DNA of 41,714 nt, taken from contig CAITDJ010000034.1 in assembly GCA_903891085.1 (NCBI GenBank), positions 1-41,714 on the forward strand, in the 5' to 3' direction. Shown piece by piece: positions 24,680 to 33,426 of the stretch. Source of the stretch: an uncultured Bacteroidota bacterium (GTDB taxonomy: Bacteria; Bacteroidota; Bacteroidia; Bacteroidales; F082). Position numbers and translations under genes: made by a program. Within the stretch, counting starts at the first letter, position 1. Every line of letters starts with the position of its first letter. The notes beneath the pieces were generated by a model. It was not told the origin of the DNA. It made no database searches and saw only the letters and a program-made list of their open reading frames with translations.

Positions 24680-26206
24680 ATGAGTTTCAAACATGACGAT
24701 CCGATACTGAGTTCTTTAAGAGATTATCTTTCAGATATTTTGGGTCTCTATTTTATGGAAAAGCACGATAAAATGCTTATCAGAAAGATTGAGCATGCGG
24801 CGACTGCTTTTGAGTTTTCGAATCCTAAAATATTTGTAGAATGGTTATTAAAGAACAAATTAACAGAAAAACAATTAGGAAAGCTTGCCAGCCACCTGAC
24901 CATTGGTGAAACCTATTTTTTCAGAGAGAAAAAGAGTTTTGATTTTCTTGAACAAATTTATTTGCCGGGCCTGATTCTTAAACGGTATGCTGCAAGCAAA
25001 TGGATTCGTATCTGGTGTGCAGGCTGCTCAACAGGCGAAGAAGCGTATTCTCTTGCCATTACTTTGACACACTCTATTCCGGATATAAAACAATGGAAGA
25101 TTACCATCCTGGCTACTGATATCAATCCTGTACTACTTGATAAAGCAAAAAGTGGCATTTATTCAAAATGGTCCTTTCGCACGAGCACACCGGAATTTAT
25201 TCAGAAATATTTTACAAAAACCGGAGAAAACCATTTTCAGATTATACCTGAAATACGGAATATGGTAACTTTTTCATCACTCAATCTCGCCAGCGATAAC
25301 TACCCTTCCATAGAGGGCAACACCCAATCTGTTGATATTATTTTTTGCAGGAATGTATTAATCTATTTTTCTCCTGAGGGAAACCTTCAGGTAAGCAATC
25401 GGCTCTATAATTCATTGATCAATGGTGGAATATTGGTTGTCAGTCCGGTTGAAATGTCATCATTGATTGCGCCAAAATTCAGTAAGATCTATTATGCAGG
25501 ATATACGATCTATTACAAAGGATCGCAGCCCAATGAAGCGATGGCTGATGTCAGGCAAGTAATGATCAAACCTAAAATTACTATTCCTGATCCGGTTTCC
25601 GAATTGAAAATAAATCAAACGACGCATTCAATCAGACGAACTGAACCAATGCAGGAACATATTCCAATTCCGCTGTTACATACGCTGAACGTCTACGTTG
25701 GCGCGGAAAGCCATATTGATGATTATTTGACAAAAGCCGAAAAGTCAATTAAAAGTGGATTATTTGAAGAAGCCGAAAAACTACTGAGTAGTGTGTTAAA
25801 ACAAAGCGTCACGTATAATACGAAAGTTCCCAAGCTACTTGCCAAAACAAAAGCCAATCTGGGTAAACTCAACGAAGCGACAACATGGTGTGAAATAGCA
25901 CTTTCGATAGATAAGCTTGATGCAGAACTTCACTATCTGCTAGCAATAGTAATGCATGAACAAGGTAATGATGCAGCAGCAACAGATGCCATAAAAATGG
26001 CATTATATATACAACCTCACTTTGTACTGGCGCATTTTTTACTTGGCAACCTCGAATTGAAAGCTGGAAAGACAGCCTCAGGTAAAAAATCATTTAAAAA
26101 TGCCTTATCGAGTTTATCTTATTATGATCATAATGAAATCCTCCCTGAATCGGATGGCCTTTCAGTGGGAAGATTTCGGGAAATAATTCAAACAATCAAC
26201 AATTAA
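24680..26206 (+). CDS. cheR: Chemoreceptor methyltransferase CheR with C-terminal TPR domain
   Basis: Residues 1-75 are the CheR all-helical N-domain, and about 76-280 are the S-adenosylmethionine methyltransferase, with WCAGCSTGEEAYSLA as the cofactor loop, ILATDINPVLLDKA and VDIIFCRNVLIYF. It methylates glutamates on the chemoreceptor during adaptation. From about 350 the protein adds TPR repeats (EEAEKLLSSVLK, LDAELHYLLAIVMHEQGNDAAATDAIKMAL, HFLLGNLELKAGK), as in CheR proteins of alternative chemosensory systems. The total is 508 residues against about 280 for the classical enzyme. The next gene starts 1 nt after its stop. Confidence 0.93.
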   Translation: MSFKHDDPILSSLRDYLSDILGLYFMEKHDKMLIRKIEHAATAFEFSNPKIFVEWLLKNKLTEKQLGKLASHLTIGETYFFREKKSFDFLEQIYLPGLILKRYAASKWIRIWCAGCSTGEEAYSLAITLTHSIPDIKQWKITILATDINPVLLDKAKSGIYSKWSFRTSTPEFIQKYFTKTGENHFQIIPEIRNMVTFSSLNLASDNYPSIEGNTQSVDIIFCRNVLIYFSPEGNLQVSNRLYNSLINGGILVVSPVEMSSLIAPKFSKIYYAGYTIYYKGSQPNEAMADVRQVMIKPKITIPDPVSELKINQTTHSIRRTEPMQEHIPIPLLHTLNVYVGAESHIDDYLTKAEKSIKSGLFEEAEKLLSSVLKQSVTYNTKVPKLLAKTKANLGKLNEATTWCEIALSIDKLDAELHYLLAIVMHEQGNDAAATDAIKMALYIQPHFVLAHFLLGNLELKAGKTASGKKSFKNALSSLSYYDHNEILPESDGLSVGRFREIIQTINN

Positions 26207-26207
26207 C

Positions 26208-26774
26208 ATGAAAACCGAAAAAATAGTGGAAACAAATGAAGCCGATGCAGTGGTTAATTCTGCCACACGCTTGAAAATTCTGAAAGAAAGAGCTGATATT
26301 TTAGCCAAACCACTCTTTACGGAAGCAGATAAGGGTATTGAATTGGTAGGACTGGTGTTTCTGTTGTCGGATGAGCAGTATATCATTGACGCTTCCTTTG
26401 TGGTAGAAGTAATCCATATCAATGATCTGACACAGTTACCCTCTTGTCCTCCCTTCCTGATGGGAATAATCAATGTTCGCGGAAGAATAATTTCAGTTTT
26501 CAACCTTAAATCCTTTTTAAACTTACCCACAAAAGGTATTACAAATCATAACAGGGTAATCATTGTAAAACACAAACAGATTGAGATCGGCTTACTAGCC
26601 GATGAGATGATCGGAAACATTACTGTTTATTTAAATCAACTGCAGGATCCTATGTCGACCTTGTCATCAAGACAAAAGGAATATCTGCTCGGAATAACCA
26701 TTGACCATGCTGTTTTACTTGATATTGAAAAATTTTTATCCGCTGATGAAATCATTATCAATGAAGAAATTTAA
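26208..26774 (+). CDS. cheW: CheW-type coupling protein (second copy)
   Basis: This 188-residue CheW domain carries an N-terminal extension of about 45 residues (helical, RLKILKERADILAKPL) before the domain core VGLVFLLSDEQYIIDASFVVEVI. MGIINVRGRIISVFNLKSFL is the conserved centre, and IGLLADEMIGNI follows. The extension distinguishes it from the first CheW and resembles the small helical leaders seen in CheW proteins of alternative chemosensory clusters. It starts directly after cheR and lies 39 nt before the receptor start. Confidence 0.92.
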   Translation: MKTEKIVETNEADAVVNSATRLKILKERADILAKPLFTEADKGIELVGLVFLLSDEQYIIDASFVVEVIHINDLTQLPSCPPFLMGIINVRGRIISVFNLKSFLNLPTKGITNHNRVIIVKHKQIEIGLLADEMIGNITVYLNQLQDPMSTLSSRQKEYLLGITIDHAVLLDIEKFLSADEIIINEEI

Positions 26775-26812
26775 ACTAAATTAATATTACAATAGAACTT
26801 AAATTGAAAAAA

Positions 26813-28921
26813 ATGAAAATGAAGAATTTTATTACAAGAAGTATCAGTACTAAATTAATAGTATTATTTCTACTGGTATCATTGGTGCCATTTGGTATCA
26901 TAGGAATAATAAGTTATTCCAGCTCAAAAAAAGCACTGGAAAAATCAATTCATGCCAATATGACTTCCGTGTTGGATTCAAGGATAAATCATGTTGAAGA
27001 TTTTATAACAGTTAGCCTTGATATTGTTTCAACTGCAAGTTCACTCAGTTTGTTTAGGGTTAATCTTTACAATATCAGCAATGGCATTGAAGTAGAAAAA
27101 TCGGGAAGGTTGTTGGAAGAAGCAATGGATGACTGGGCTTCGAACAGTCACGTGTTTTACAGAGCTAAAATTTTGAATTTAAAAGGTGATGTTATTGCAA
27201 CTACCAAAAAGATTCTTGATGATATGGGTGTAAACAGGGCAAATTCAGATTATTTTAAAGAGGGATTAAAGGCTCCTTACGTTTCTGACCCATTCATTTC
27301 TTTGGATGATAATGTGCCGGTGATAGCATATTCATGTCCAGTTTATTCTCCCTTAAAGAATACAGAAGTTATTGGGGTCCTGGTCATCACTCAGGCTACT
27401 GAAGCAGCGCTAAACAAAGGCAGTAAAAACAGGAGTGAAAGTTTGGGAATTAATCAAATGACTAATGTCACCGAAGGAATGGGAAAATCAGGTGAAACTT
27501 ATATAGTGAATAAGGAGGGGTTAATAATAACAACCTCACGATTTGGAAATGATTTTTTTCTAAACAAAAAAGTCAACGCTGAAAGGTTACAAAACCTGCT
27601 TTCGGGTTTTGGATTTAATAAATATAATGATTATCGGGGTATTGAAACAGTTGGAAAAGCTAATCCGATACATGGAACAAATTGGACTATGATTATTGAA
27701 TATGATCATGATGAAGCTTTTGACTCTGTTATCACATTGGCTAATATGATGTTACTAATAAGTGCCATCGTTTTTCTACTTGTGCTGACTTTAGCTTATG
27801 TAATCGCAAAGTATTTCACCGGCCCAATTATTTATCTAACTGATGTTGCAGAAAAAATGGCGTTGGGAGATATGGAACAGGAAATTTCTGTTTCAATTAA
27901 TGATGAGATTGGTTTGTTGGCAAATTCATTCAGGATCCTTCAAAAGACCATGCTCGAAAAAACCAAGTTGGCCAAGGATATTTCAGAGGGTAATTTAATG
28001 ATAAATGTTCAACCCCTTTCAAATAAAGATAATATGGGTTATTCATTTCAAACAATGGTCGAAAAACTAAGGATTCAACTTAATAATATTGGTGGAGGTA
28101 TCAGTGTTTTAACCAGCTCATCAAGCGAAATTATGGCATCCGTTTCTCAGTTGGCTTCAAGTTCAGCAGAAACTGCCACTTCGGTCAGCGAGACCACCAC
28201 AACAATTGAAGAAGTAAAGCAAACAGCAATTATTTCAAACAATAAGGCAAAAGCTGTTTCTGATAATGCGCTGCGAATGGCCGAAATTTCAAAAGACGGT
28301 ACCAGAGCCATTGCAAACACCCTTGAGGGAATGAACAGAATAAGGCAACAAATGAGTGCTATAGCTGGAATGGTTGTTAAGTTAAGTGAGCAAAGCCAGA
28401 TTATAGGGGATATTACAGCAACAGTCACAGAACTGGCCGAGCAGTCCAATCTCTTGTCAGTAAATGCAGCCATCGAGGCAGCAAAGGCTGGTGAACAAGG
28501 AAAAGGGTTTACGGTGGTGGCGCAGGAAATTAAAGTTCTGGCAAGCCGGTCAAAAGATGCGACTGCTCAGGTGCGGAATATTCTGCATGATGTTCAGAAA
28601 TCGATTAGCTCAACCGTAATGGCGACAGAAGAAGGAGGAAAGGCTGTGGAAGAAGGCATGAAACTTACTAGTATTTCTGGTGAAGCTATCAAAATGTTAG
28701 CCGACAGTGTGGTAGATGCTTCCAACTCGGCCCTGCAGATTGCCGCCTCAAGCCAGCAACAACTTGAGGGAATGGACCAGATAGTGACAGCTATGGAAAA
28801 CATTCGTGAAGCGAGTACACAAACCGTTACAAGTACACAGCAATCTGTTGATTCGGTGTATGAGTTACAAAAGGTTGGTCAGCAACTTAATGAATTGATG
28901 AAACAATACAAGCTCCGATAA
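26813..28921 (+). CDS. Methyl-accepting chemotaxis protein with periplasmic Cache-like sensor
   Basis: From the ATG at 26813 the product has 702 residues (a TTG nine bases earlier is less likely). A transmembrane helix lies at about 13-36 (LIVLFLLVSLVPFGIIGIIS). A periplasmic domain of about 270 residues follows, with dCache features (YFKEGLKAPYVSDPF, PVIAYSCPVYSP, GETYIVNKEGLIITTSR). Next come a second transmembrane helix at about 306-330, a HAMP domain and a long signalling coiled coil. The hairpin tip at about 538-565 is ELAEQSNLLSVNAAIEAAKAG, next to GFTVVAQEIKVLA. There is no C-terminal pentapeptide for CheR tethering (it ends QYKLR). The ligand is unknown; dCache receptors often bind small metabolites such as amino acids. 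The stop overlaps the cheA start (TAATG). Confidence 0.93.
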   Translation: MKMKNFITRSISTKLIVLFLLVSLVPFGIIGIISYSSSKKALEKSIHANMTSVLDSRINHVEDFITVSLDIVSTASSLSLFRVNLYNISNGIEVEKSGRLLEEAMDDWASNSHVFYRAKILNLKGDVIATTKKILDDMGVNRANSDYFKEGLKAPYVSDPFISLDDNVPVIAYSCPVYSPLKNTEVIGVLVITQATEAALNKGSKNRSESLGINQMTNVTEGMGKSGETYIVNKEGLIITTSRFGNDFFLNKKVNAERLQNLLSGFGFNKYNDYRGIETVGKANPIHGTNWTMIIEYDHDEAFDSVITLANMMLLISAIVFLLVLTLAYVIAKYFTGPIIYLTDVAEKMALGDMEQEISVSINDEIGLLANSFRILQKTMLEKTKLAKDISEGNLMINVQPLSNKDNMGYSFQTMVEKLRIQLNNIGGGISVLTSSSSEIMASVSQLASSSAETATSVSETTTTIEEVKQTAIISNNKAKAVSDNALRMAEISKDGTRAIANTLEGMNRIRQQMSAIAGMVVKLSEQSQIIGDITATVTELAEQSNLLSVNAAIEAAKAGEQGKGFTVVAQEIKVLASRSKDATAQVRNILHDVQKSISSTVMATEEGGKAVEEGMKLTSISGEAIKMLADSVVDASNSALQIAASSQQQLEGMDQIVTAMENIREASTQTVTSTQQSVDSVYELQKVGQQLNELMKQYKLR

Positions 28922-31245
28922 TGGCAAATCATGAAGAGTTTTTAAAAAAGTTACGGAAAACATTTAGGATTGAAGCAGCAGAGGGAATCGCGAACATCAC
29001 TTCAAACCTTATTGCCTTGGAAAAAGATCAATCCGGATTGAGAAAAACTGCTCTGATTGAAGCTGCTTTCAGAGATGCACATAGTTTGAAAGGTGCTGCC
29101 CGTGCTGTGAATATGTCTGAAATTGAAAAGATTTGCCAATCGTTGGAATCCGTATTTTCAGCCATTAAAAATAATTTTCTTGAGCCGGATGCTCATTTAT
29201 TCGATCTATTTCATCTTACGTTGGATCTTTTAAATGAGTTGGTGAATAGGGACGACGAAACAACAAATGATGATATACAAGCAAAAGTTTCAGTGCTACT
29301 GCAAAAGCTTACGCTTGCCAGCACAGGTAACTTTACTTCACCAATGGCATCATTCGAAGTGCCAAAAAATGAAAGTAATTTACCTGCGAAGTCTGAGTTA
29401 AAACCAGATGAGACTTTATTGGCCTTACATGAGGTTAAAGATGAACCTAAATTTGCCTCACAAAAGTCTGACAATACAATCAGAATATCTATTGAAAAGC
29501 TTGATAATCTGCTGTTTCAGGTAGAAGAAATGATTGGTTTAAAGCAATCCATGCTTCATTTGAATAACCGCTTAAAAGTGGCTGGTCAGAATCTAAAAAC
29601 ATGGTCAAATGAGTCATCTGAAGTTTTTCCGTTAATACAGAAAATTCTTCAGATCGAGGAGCACTCTGAGCTGCGTCAAAAGAAATCACTGAATCAAAAA
29701 GAGATAGAAAAAGTTACGCAGTTTTTCGAATGGGCGACTTCCATGTTGAAAACCATTGAAGATGAACTTAATAACACCAGTAAACTTAGTGCCGAGGAAA
29801 GTTATCAAGCAGGTGTTAAAATAGAGTCATTGTTGGAAGAAGTGAAAAAAATCATTTCTGTACCCTTTTCAACCATTGCAGATGTGATGCCAAAAGCTGC
29901 CAGGGATATTTCTAAAACTACGGGCAAAGAAATTAATGTGGTTATCAGGGGTGCGGAAATTGAACTTGACCAAAGAATTCTGGAGGAACTCAGAAAACCA
30001 CTGATGCATCTGCTGCGCAACAGCATTGATCATGGAATTGAAAAACCACATCTCAGAATTCAAAATAAAAAACCCCCGGCAGGTACGATCGAAATTTCAG
30101 TCGAACGACTTGAAAACAATCGCGTTGAGATTATCTTAAAAGATGATGGAGCAGGTATCGATCTCGAAAAAGTGCGACAGAAATACATCGATCAAGAAAA
30201 TATTTCTCTGGAGAAAGAAAGTGAAATTGGAGAGCAGGTTTTGATTGATTACCTTTTTCGGTCAGGTATTTCGACCCGTGAAATGGTAACCGATTTATCA
30301 GGCCGGGGTTTGGGTTTGGCCATTGTAAAGGAAAAAATTGAACAATTGGGAGGCATCATCACTGTTAACACTGAAAAAAATCATGGGACACAATTCAACA
30401 TAGATATTCCACTTTCATTGGTAACCATGCGTGGTGTTCAAATTATTCTTGGGGATCGAAATTTCATTGTGCCAACTTCAAAAATTAACAAGGTTTTTCA
30501 GTTAGATGAATCTGAGATTAAAACGATCGAGAACAAAGCGAATTTCAATTATATGGGGAACATAATTCCAATGGTTTACCTGGGTGATATTCTTGAAATT
30601 CCGCGTAAAGAAAATTTCAGGCATGATGTTTTGCTGCTTATCGTTGGACCACCTGACAACCAAATTGGGTTTGTTGTTGATGGAATATTGGACGAAGATG
30701 TCGTATTGGTAAAAAAATTCAACGAGCAAATGAAACGCGTACGTCATGTTTCGGGTGCTACTGTGCTGGGGTCCGGAAAAGTTGTGCCAATTTTGAACGT
30801 GTCTGACCTTTTAAAATCGGCAGTAAAAGATTACTCACATATTGGCCGTGAAAATACAGCACAGGAATCAGTAAAAAAACGCGCTATTCTTGTTGTGGAA
30901 GATTCAATCACATCCCGTATGCTGATTAAAAATATCCTTGAAAACACCGGTTATTCGGTAACAACGGCTATCGATGGTGTAGATGGTTATAATAAGTTGA
31001 AGGCCGGAGCCTTTGATCTGGTTGTTTCTGATGTTGACATGCCACGAATGAGCGGGCTTGATATGACAGCCAAAATCCGCGCTGACAAGGCAGTGTGTGA
31101 AATACCTGTCATTCTGGTTACTTCACTTTCAAAGCGGGAAGATCAGGAAAGGGGACTGGAAGTCGGAGCAAATGCATATATAGTTAAAGGTAATTTTGAT
31201 CAGAGTAATCTGACGGAGGTTGTAGAAAGATTAATTGGAAATTAA
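28921..31245 (+). CDS. cheA: CheA histidine kinase fused to a C-terminal receiver
   Basis: The 774 residues contain an HPt domain with phospho-site His54 (AHSLKGAARAV) and a linker without a recognisable P2 domain. A long helical dimerisation region follows (about 180-320), then the kinase domain (HLLRNSIDHGIEKP at the N box, DDGAGID, SGRGLGLAIV). A CheW-like domain comes next (about 505-640), and last a receiver with Asp704 (VVSDVDMPRMSG). Fusion to a receiver and loss of P2 recall FrzE-type CheA proteins, where the fused receiver acts as phosphate sink or brake and the real output is a separate regulator. It shares one base with the receptor gene stop. All catalytic motifs look intact. Confidence 0.93.
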   Translation: MANHEEFLKKLRKTFRIEAAEGIANITSNLIALEKDQSGLRKTALIEAAFRDAHSLKGAARAVNMSEIEKICQSLESVFSAIKNNFLEPDAHLFDLFHLTLDLLNELVNRDDETTNDDIQAKVSVLLQKLTLASTGNFTSPMASFEVPKNESNLPAKSELKPDETLLALHEVKDEPKFASQKSDNTIRISIEKLDNLLFQVEEMIGLKQSMLHLNNRLKVAGQNLKTWSNESSEVFPLIQKILQIEEHSELRQKKSLNQKEIEKVTQFFEWATSMLKTIEDELNNTSKLSAEESYQAGVKIESLLEEVKKIISVPFSTIADVMPKAARDISKTTGKEINVVIRGAEIELDQRILEELRKPLMHLLRNSIDHGIEKPHLRIQNKKPPAGTIEISVERLENNRVEIILKDDGAGIDLEKVRQKYIDQENISLEKESEIGEQVLIDYLFRSGISTREMVTDLSGRGLGLAIVKEKIEQLGGIITVNTEKNHGTQFNIDIPLSLVTMRGVQIILGDRNFIVPTSKINKVFQLDESEIKTIENKANFNYMGNIIPMVYLGDILEIPRKENFRHDVLLLIVGPPDNQIGFVVDGILDEDVVLVKKFNEQMKRVRHVSGATVLGSGKVVPILNVSDLLKSAVKDYSHIGRENTAQESVKKRAILVVEDSITSRMLIKNILENTGYSVTTAIDGVDGYNKLKAGAFDLVVSDVDMPRMSGLDMTAKIRADKAVCEIPVILVTSLSKREDQERGLEVGANAYIVKGNFDQSNLTEVVERLIGN

Positions 31246-31258
31246 ACAAAACAGTAAA

Positions 31259-32317
31259 ATGATAAAAGTCTTGATCGTTGAAGACTCTCGGGTAGTAAGC
31301 GAATATTTACAATATATTTTTTCCAATGTGCATGATATGCAGGTTATTGGAAATGTTAGTAACGGAAAAGCTGCCATAGATTTTATCCAGCACCGGAAAC
31401 CTGATGTAATCACTATGGATATCGACATGCCGGTGATGGATGGTCTCGAAGCGACACGTATCATCATGTCAACCATGCCGATTCCAATTCTTATCGTTAC
31501 AGGCAGCAGAAATGCCAATGATACTTCCACTTCGATTGAAGCGTTGGCAGCAGGTGCGCTTACCGTGATGGAAAAACCGGTTGGTATTGGACATCCCCGA
31601 GAGGCCGAACTATCAAAAAACCTCATTAATATGGTAAGATTGATGGCTGAAGTAACAGTAATTACGAGAAAATTAAAACCCAGAATACCAGTACCTGCTG
31701 TTTCATCAGCCGCATTTTCGAAGGAGTTGTTCGATATAATATCGCTTCCCAAAATAATCGCGATCGGTGTTTCATCAGGAGGTCCTCAAGCGCTCCAGAT
31801 AGTATTTTCCGAAATAACAGCAAGGTTTCCGGTTCCCATTGTGGTAGTGCAGCATATTACTGATGGATTCCTGGAAAGTTTTACTAATTGGCTGGAAAAT
31901 GTGACGAACTTACCTGTACATATTGCGCACAATGAAGAGGACCTGAAGCCAGGTCATATTTATTTTGCCCCCAATGGCTCACAGATGAGTATCTTGAAAA
32001 CAGGTAAGGTTAGGCTTGAAAAAGATATTTTAAAGAATGGATTAAATCCATCAGTAGCACATTTATTCACCTCAGTTGCAAACGAATTTGGAAATAGTGC
32101 TATTGGAATTATTCTTACCGGCATGGGTAGTGATGGTTCCAAAGAGCTTAAATTACTTCTCGACAAAGGTGCCGTTACAATTGCACAAAGCAAAGAAAGT
32201 GCACTGATCAATGGAATGCCGGGTGTTGCAATTAATTATGGATCAGCTAAATATGTGCTGAGTGCCGAAGAAATTAGTGGATTCCTTTCGGGAATTGAAA
32301 GAAACTTTAGAAAATAA
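31259..32317 (+). CDS. cheB: Chemoreceptor methylesterase CheB
   Basis: From the ATG at 31259 (a TTG at 31235 would overlap cheA) the product has 352 residues. It has a receiver with Asp54 (ITMDIDMPVMDG), a linker, and a CheB methylesterase domain. The catalytic Ser is about residue 172 (IGVSSGGPQAL), the His is in VVVQHITDGF, and the Asp region is in GIILTGMGSDGSKEL. It removes receptor methyl groups when phosphorylated by CheA, opposing CheR. It starts 13 nt after cheA and ends 8 nt before the next gene. Confidence 0.94.
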   Translation: MIKVLIVEDSRVVSEYLQYIFSNVHDMQVIGNVSNGKAAIDFIQHRKPDVITMDIDMPVMDGLEATRIIMSTMPIPILIVTGSRNANDTSTSIEALAAGALTVMEKPVGIGHPREAELSKNLINMVRLMAEVTVITRKLKPRIPVPAVSSAAFSKELFDIISLPKIIAIGVSSGGPQALQIVFSEITARFPVPIVVVQHITDGFLESFTNWLENVTNLPVHIAHNEEDLKPGHIYFAPNGSQMSILKTGKVRLEKDILKNGLNPSVAHLFTSVANEFGNSAIGIILTGMGSDGSKELKLLLDKGAVTIAQSKESALINGMPGVAINYGSAKYVLSAEEISGFLSGIERNFRK

Positions 32318-32325
32318 TTAGAGAT

Positions 32326-33363
32326 ATGAAAATAACTGAAATTCTGATTGTAGAAGATAGCAGGACACAGGCAGAGGAATTGAAATACATTCTGGAAAAC
32401 TACAGTTACACAGTAAAACATGCCCTGAATGCTGAACAAGCACTTGAGATTCTGGCCGAATCTGAACCAGATATTATTATCAGCGATATTATCATGCCGG
32501 GTATGGACGGTTACAGTTTTTGTTCAGTCATTAAAAAAAATGTTCGTCTGAAATCAATTCCGGTAATCCTTCTTACTTCGCTTTCCGAACCTAAGGATAT
32601 CATGAAAGGACTGGAAAGTGGTGCCGATAGTTTTTTGGTGAAACCTTACAATGATGAGATTCTGCATAACAGAATCCAATATTTTATTCAAAATGCTCAT
32701 CTCAGGAAAGAACAGACTGAAAACATACAGATGGACATTTTGTATGCAAATCAGAAATATTCTATTCATTCGTCACCCAGACAAATCATGGATGTTTTGC
32801 TTTCAACCTACGAAAATTCAATTCTCAAATATCAGGAAATCAATGAAAACAACAAAAATCTTAAAGTTTCAATGGATAAACTGAACTGGATAATTGCAAG
32901 TCTTGAGCAGAAACTAAAGTTGAAGACACAGCAAATTCTGATAAATGATGAGAAACTTATCAAAGTAATGGAAGAGAATGATGTGATGACTGAAAATCTA
33001 ATGATGCAGAGTTCCTTGCTCCAAATTGCAGGAAAAACACTAAAATTTGGTGGTTGGAGCGCAAATCTGGAAAATAGCAAACTAATGATTACCATTGGAA
33101 CTGCAGAAATACTTGGGTTATCGTCTGTCGATAAAATTTCCTTAATCGAATTCATCAGTTTTTTTGCTTCGGAAAGCGGTAACAAATTCAGGGATTCATT
33201 CGCTGATTGTGCTGAAAATGGTAATCCTTTTGATAATGTCCTGCAGATTATCACTGAAAACGGTAATCATATCAGCGTACAAATAATAGGTGAGGCGGTT
33301 TATGAAGAACAAAAAATAGTCAAAGTCAAAGGCTCAATTCAGAACATCACGAATTGCCTTTAG
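32326..33363 (+). CDS. Receiver protein with coiled coil and PAS-like C-terminal domain
   Basis: The 345 residues have a receiver domain at 1-120 with Asp54 (IIISDIIMPGMDG) and Lys in LVKPYN. A linker and helical coiled coil (about 160-225) follow, then a C-terminal block (about 226-345) that looks like a PAS fold without the kinase part (TLKFGGWSANLENSKLMITIG and KVKGSIQNIT). There is no DNA-binding or enzymatic domain. It is encoded 8 nt after cheB and 63 nt before a hybrid kinase. It may be the output or adaptor that carries the CheA signal to the kinases that follow; that link is inferred from position. Confidence 0.8.
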   Translation: MKITEILIVEDSRTQAEELKYILENYSYTVKHALNAEQALEILAESEPDIIISDIIMPGMDGYSFCSVIKKNVRLKSIPVILLTSLSEPKDIMKGLESGADSFLVKPYNDEILHNRIQYFIQNAHLRKEQTENIQMDILYANQKYSIHSSPRQIMDVLLSTYENSILKYQEINENNKNLKVSMDKLNWIIASLEQKLKLKTQQILINDEKLIKVMEENDVMTENLMMQSSLLQIAGKTLKFGGWSANLENSKLMITIGTAEILGLSSVDKISLIEFISFFASESGNKFRDSFADCAENGNPFDNVLQIITENGNHISVQIIGEAVYEEQKIVKVKGSIQNITNCL

Positions 33364-33426
33364 TTTGATCAAATCTAAAACGGTCTCAAATCGAGTTAAA
33401 AAGTCATAGAATACATCATTGTTATT

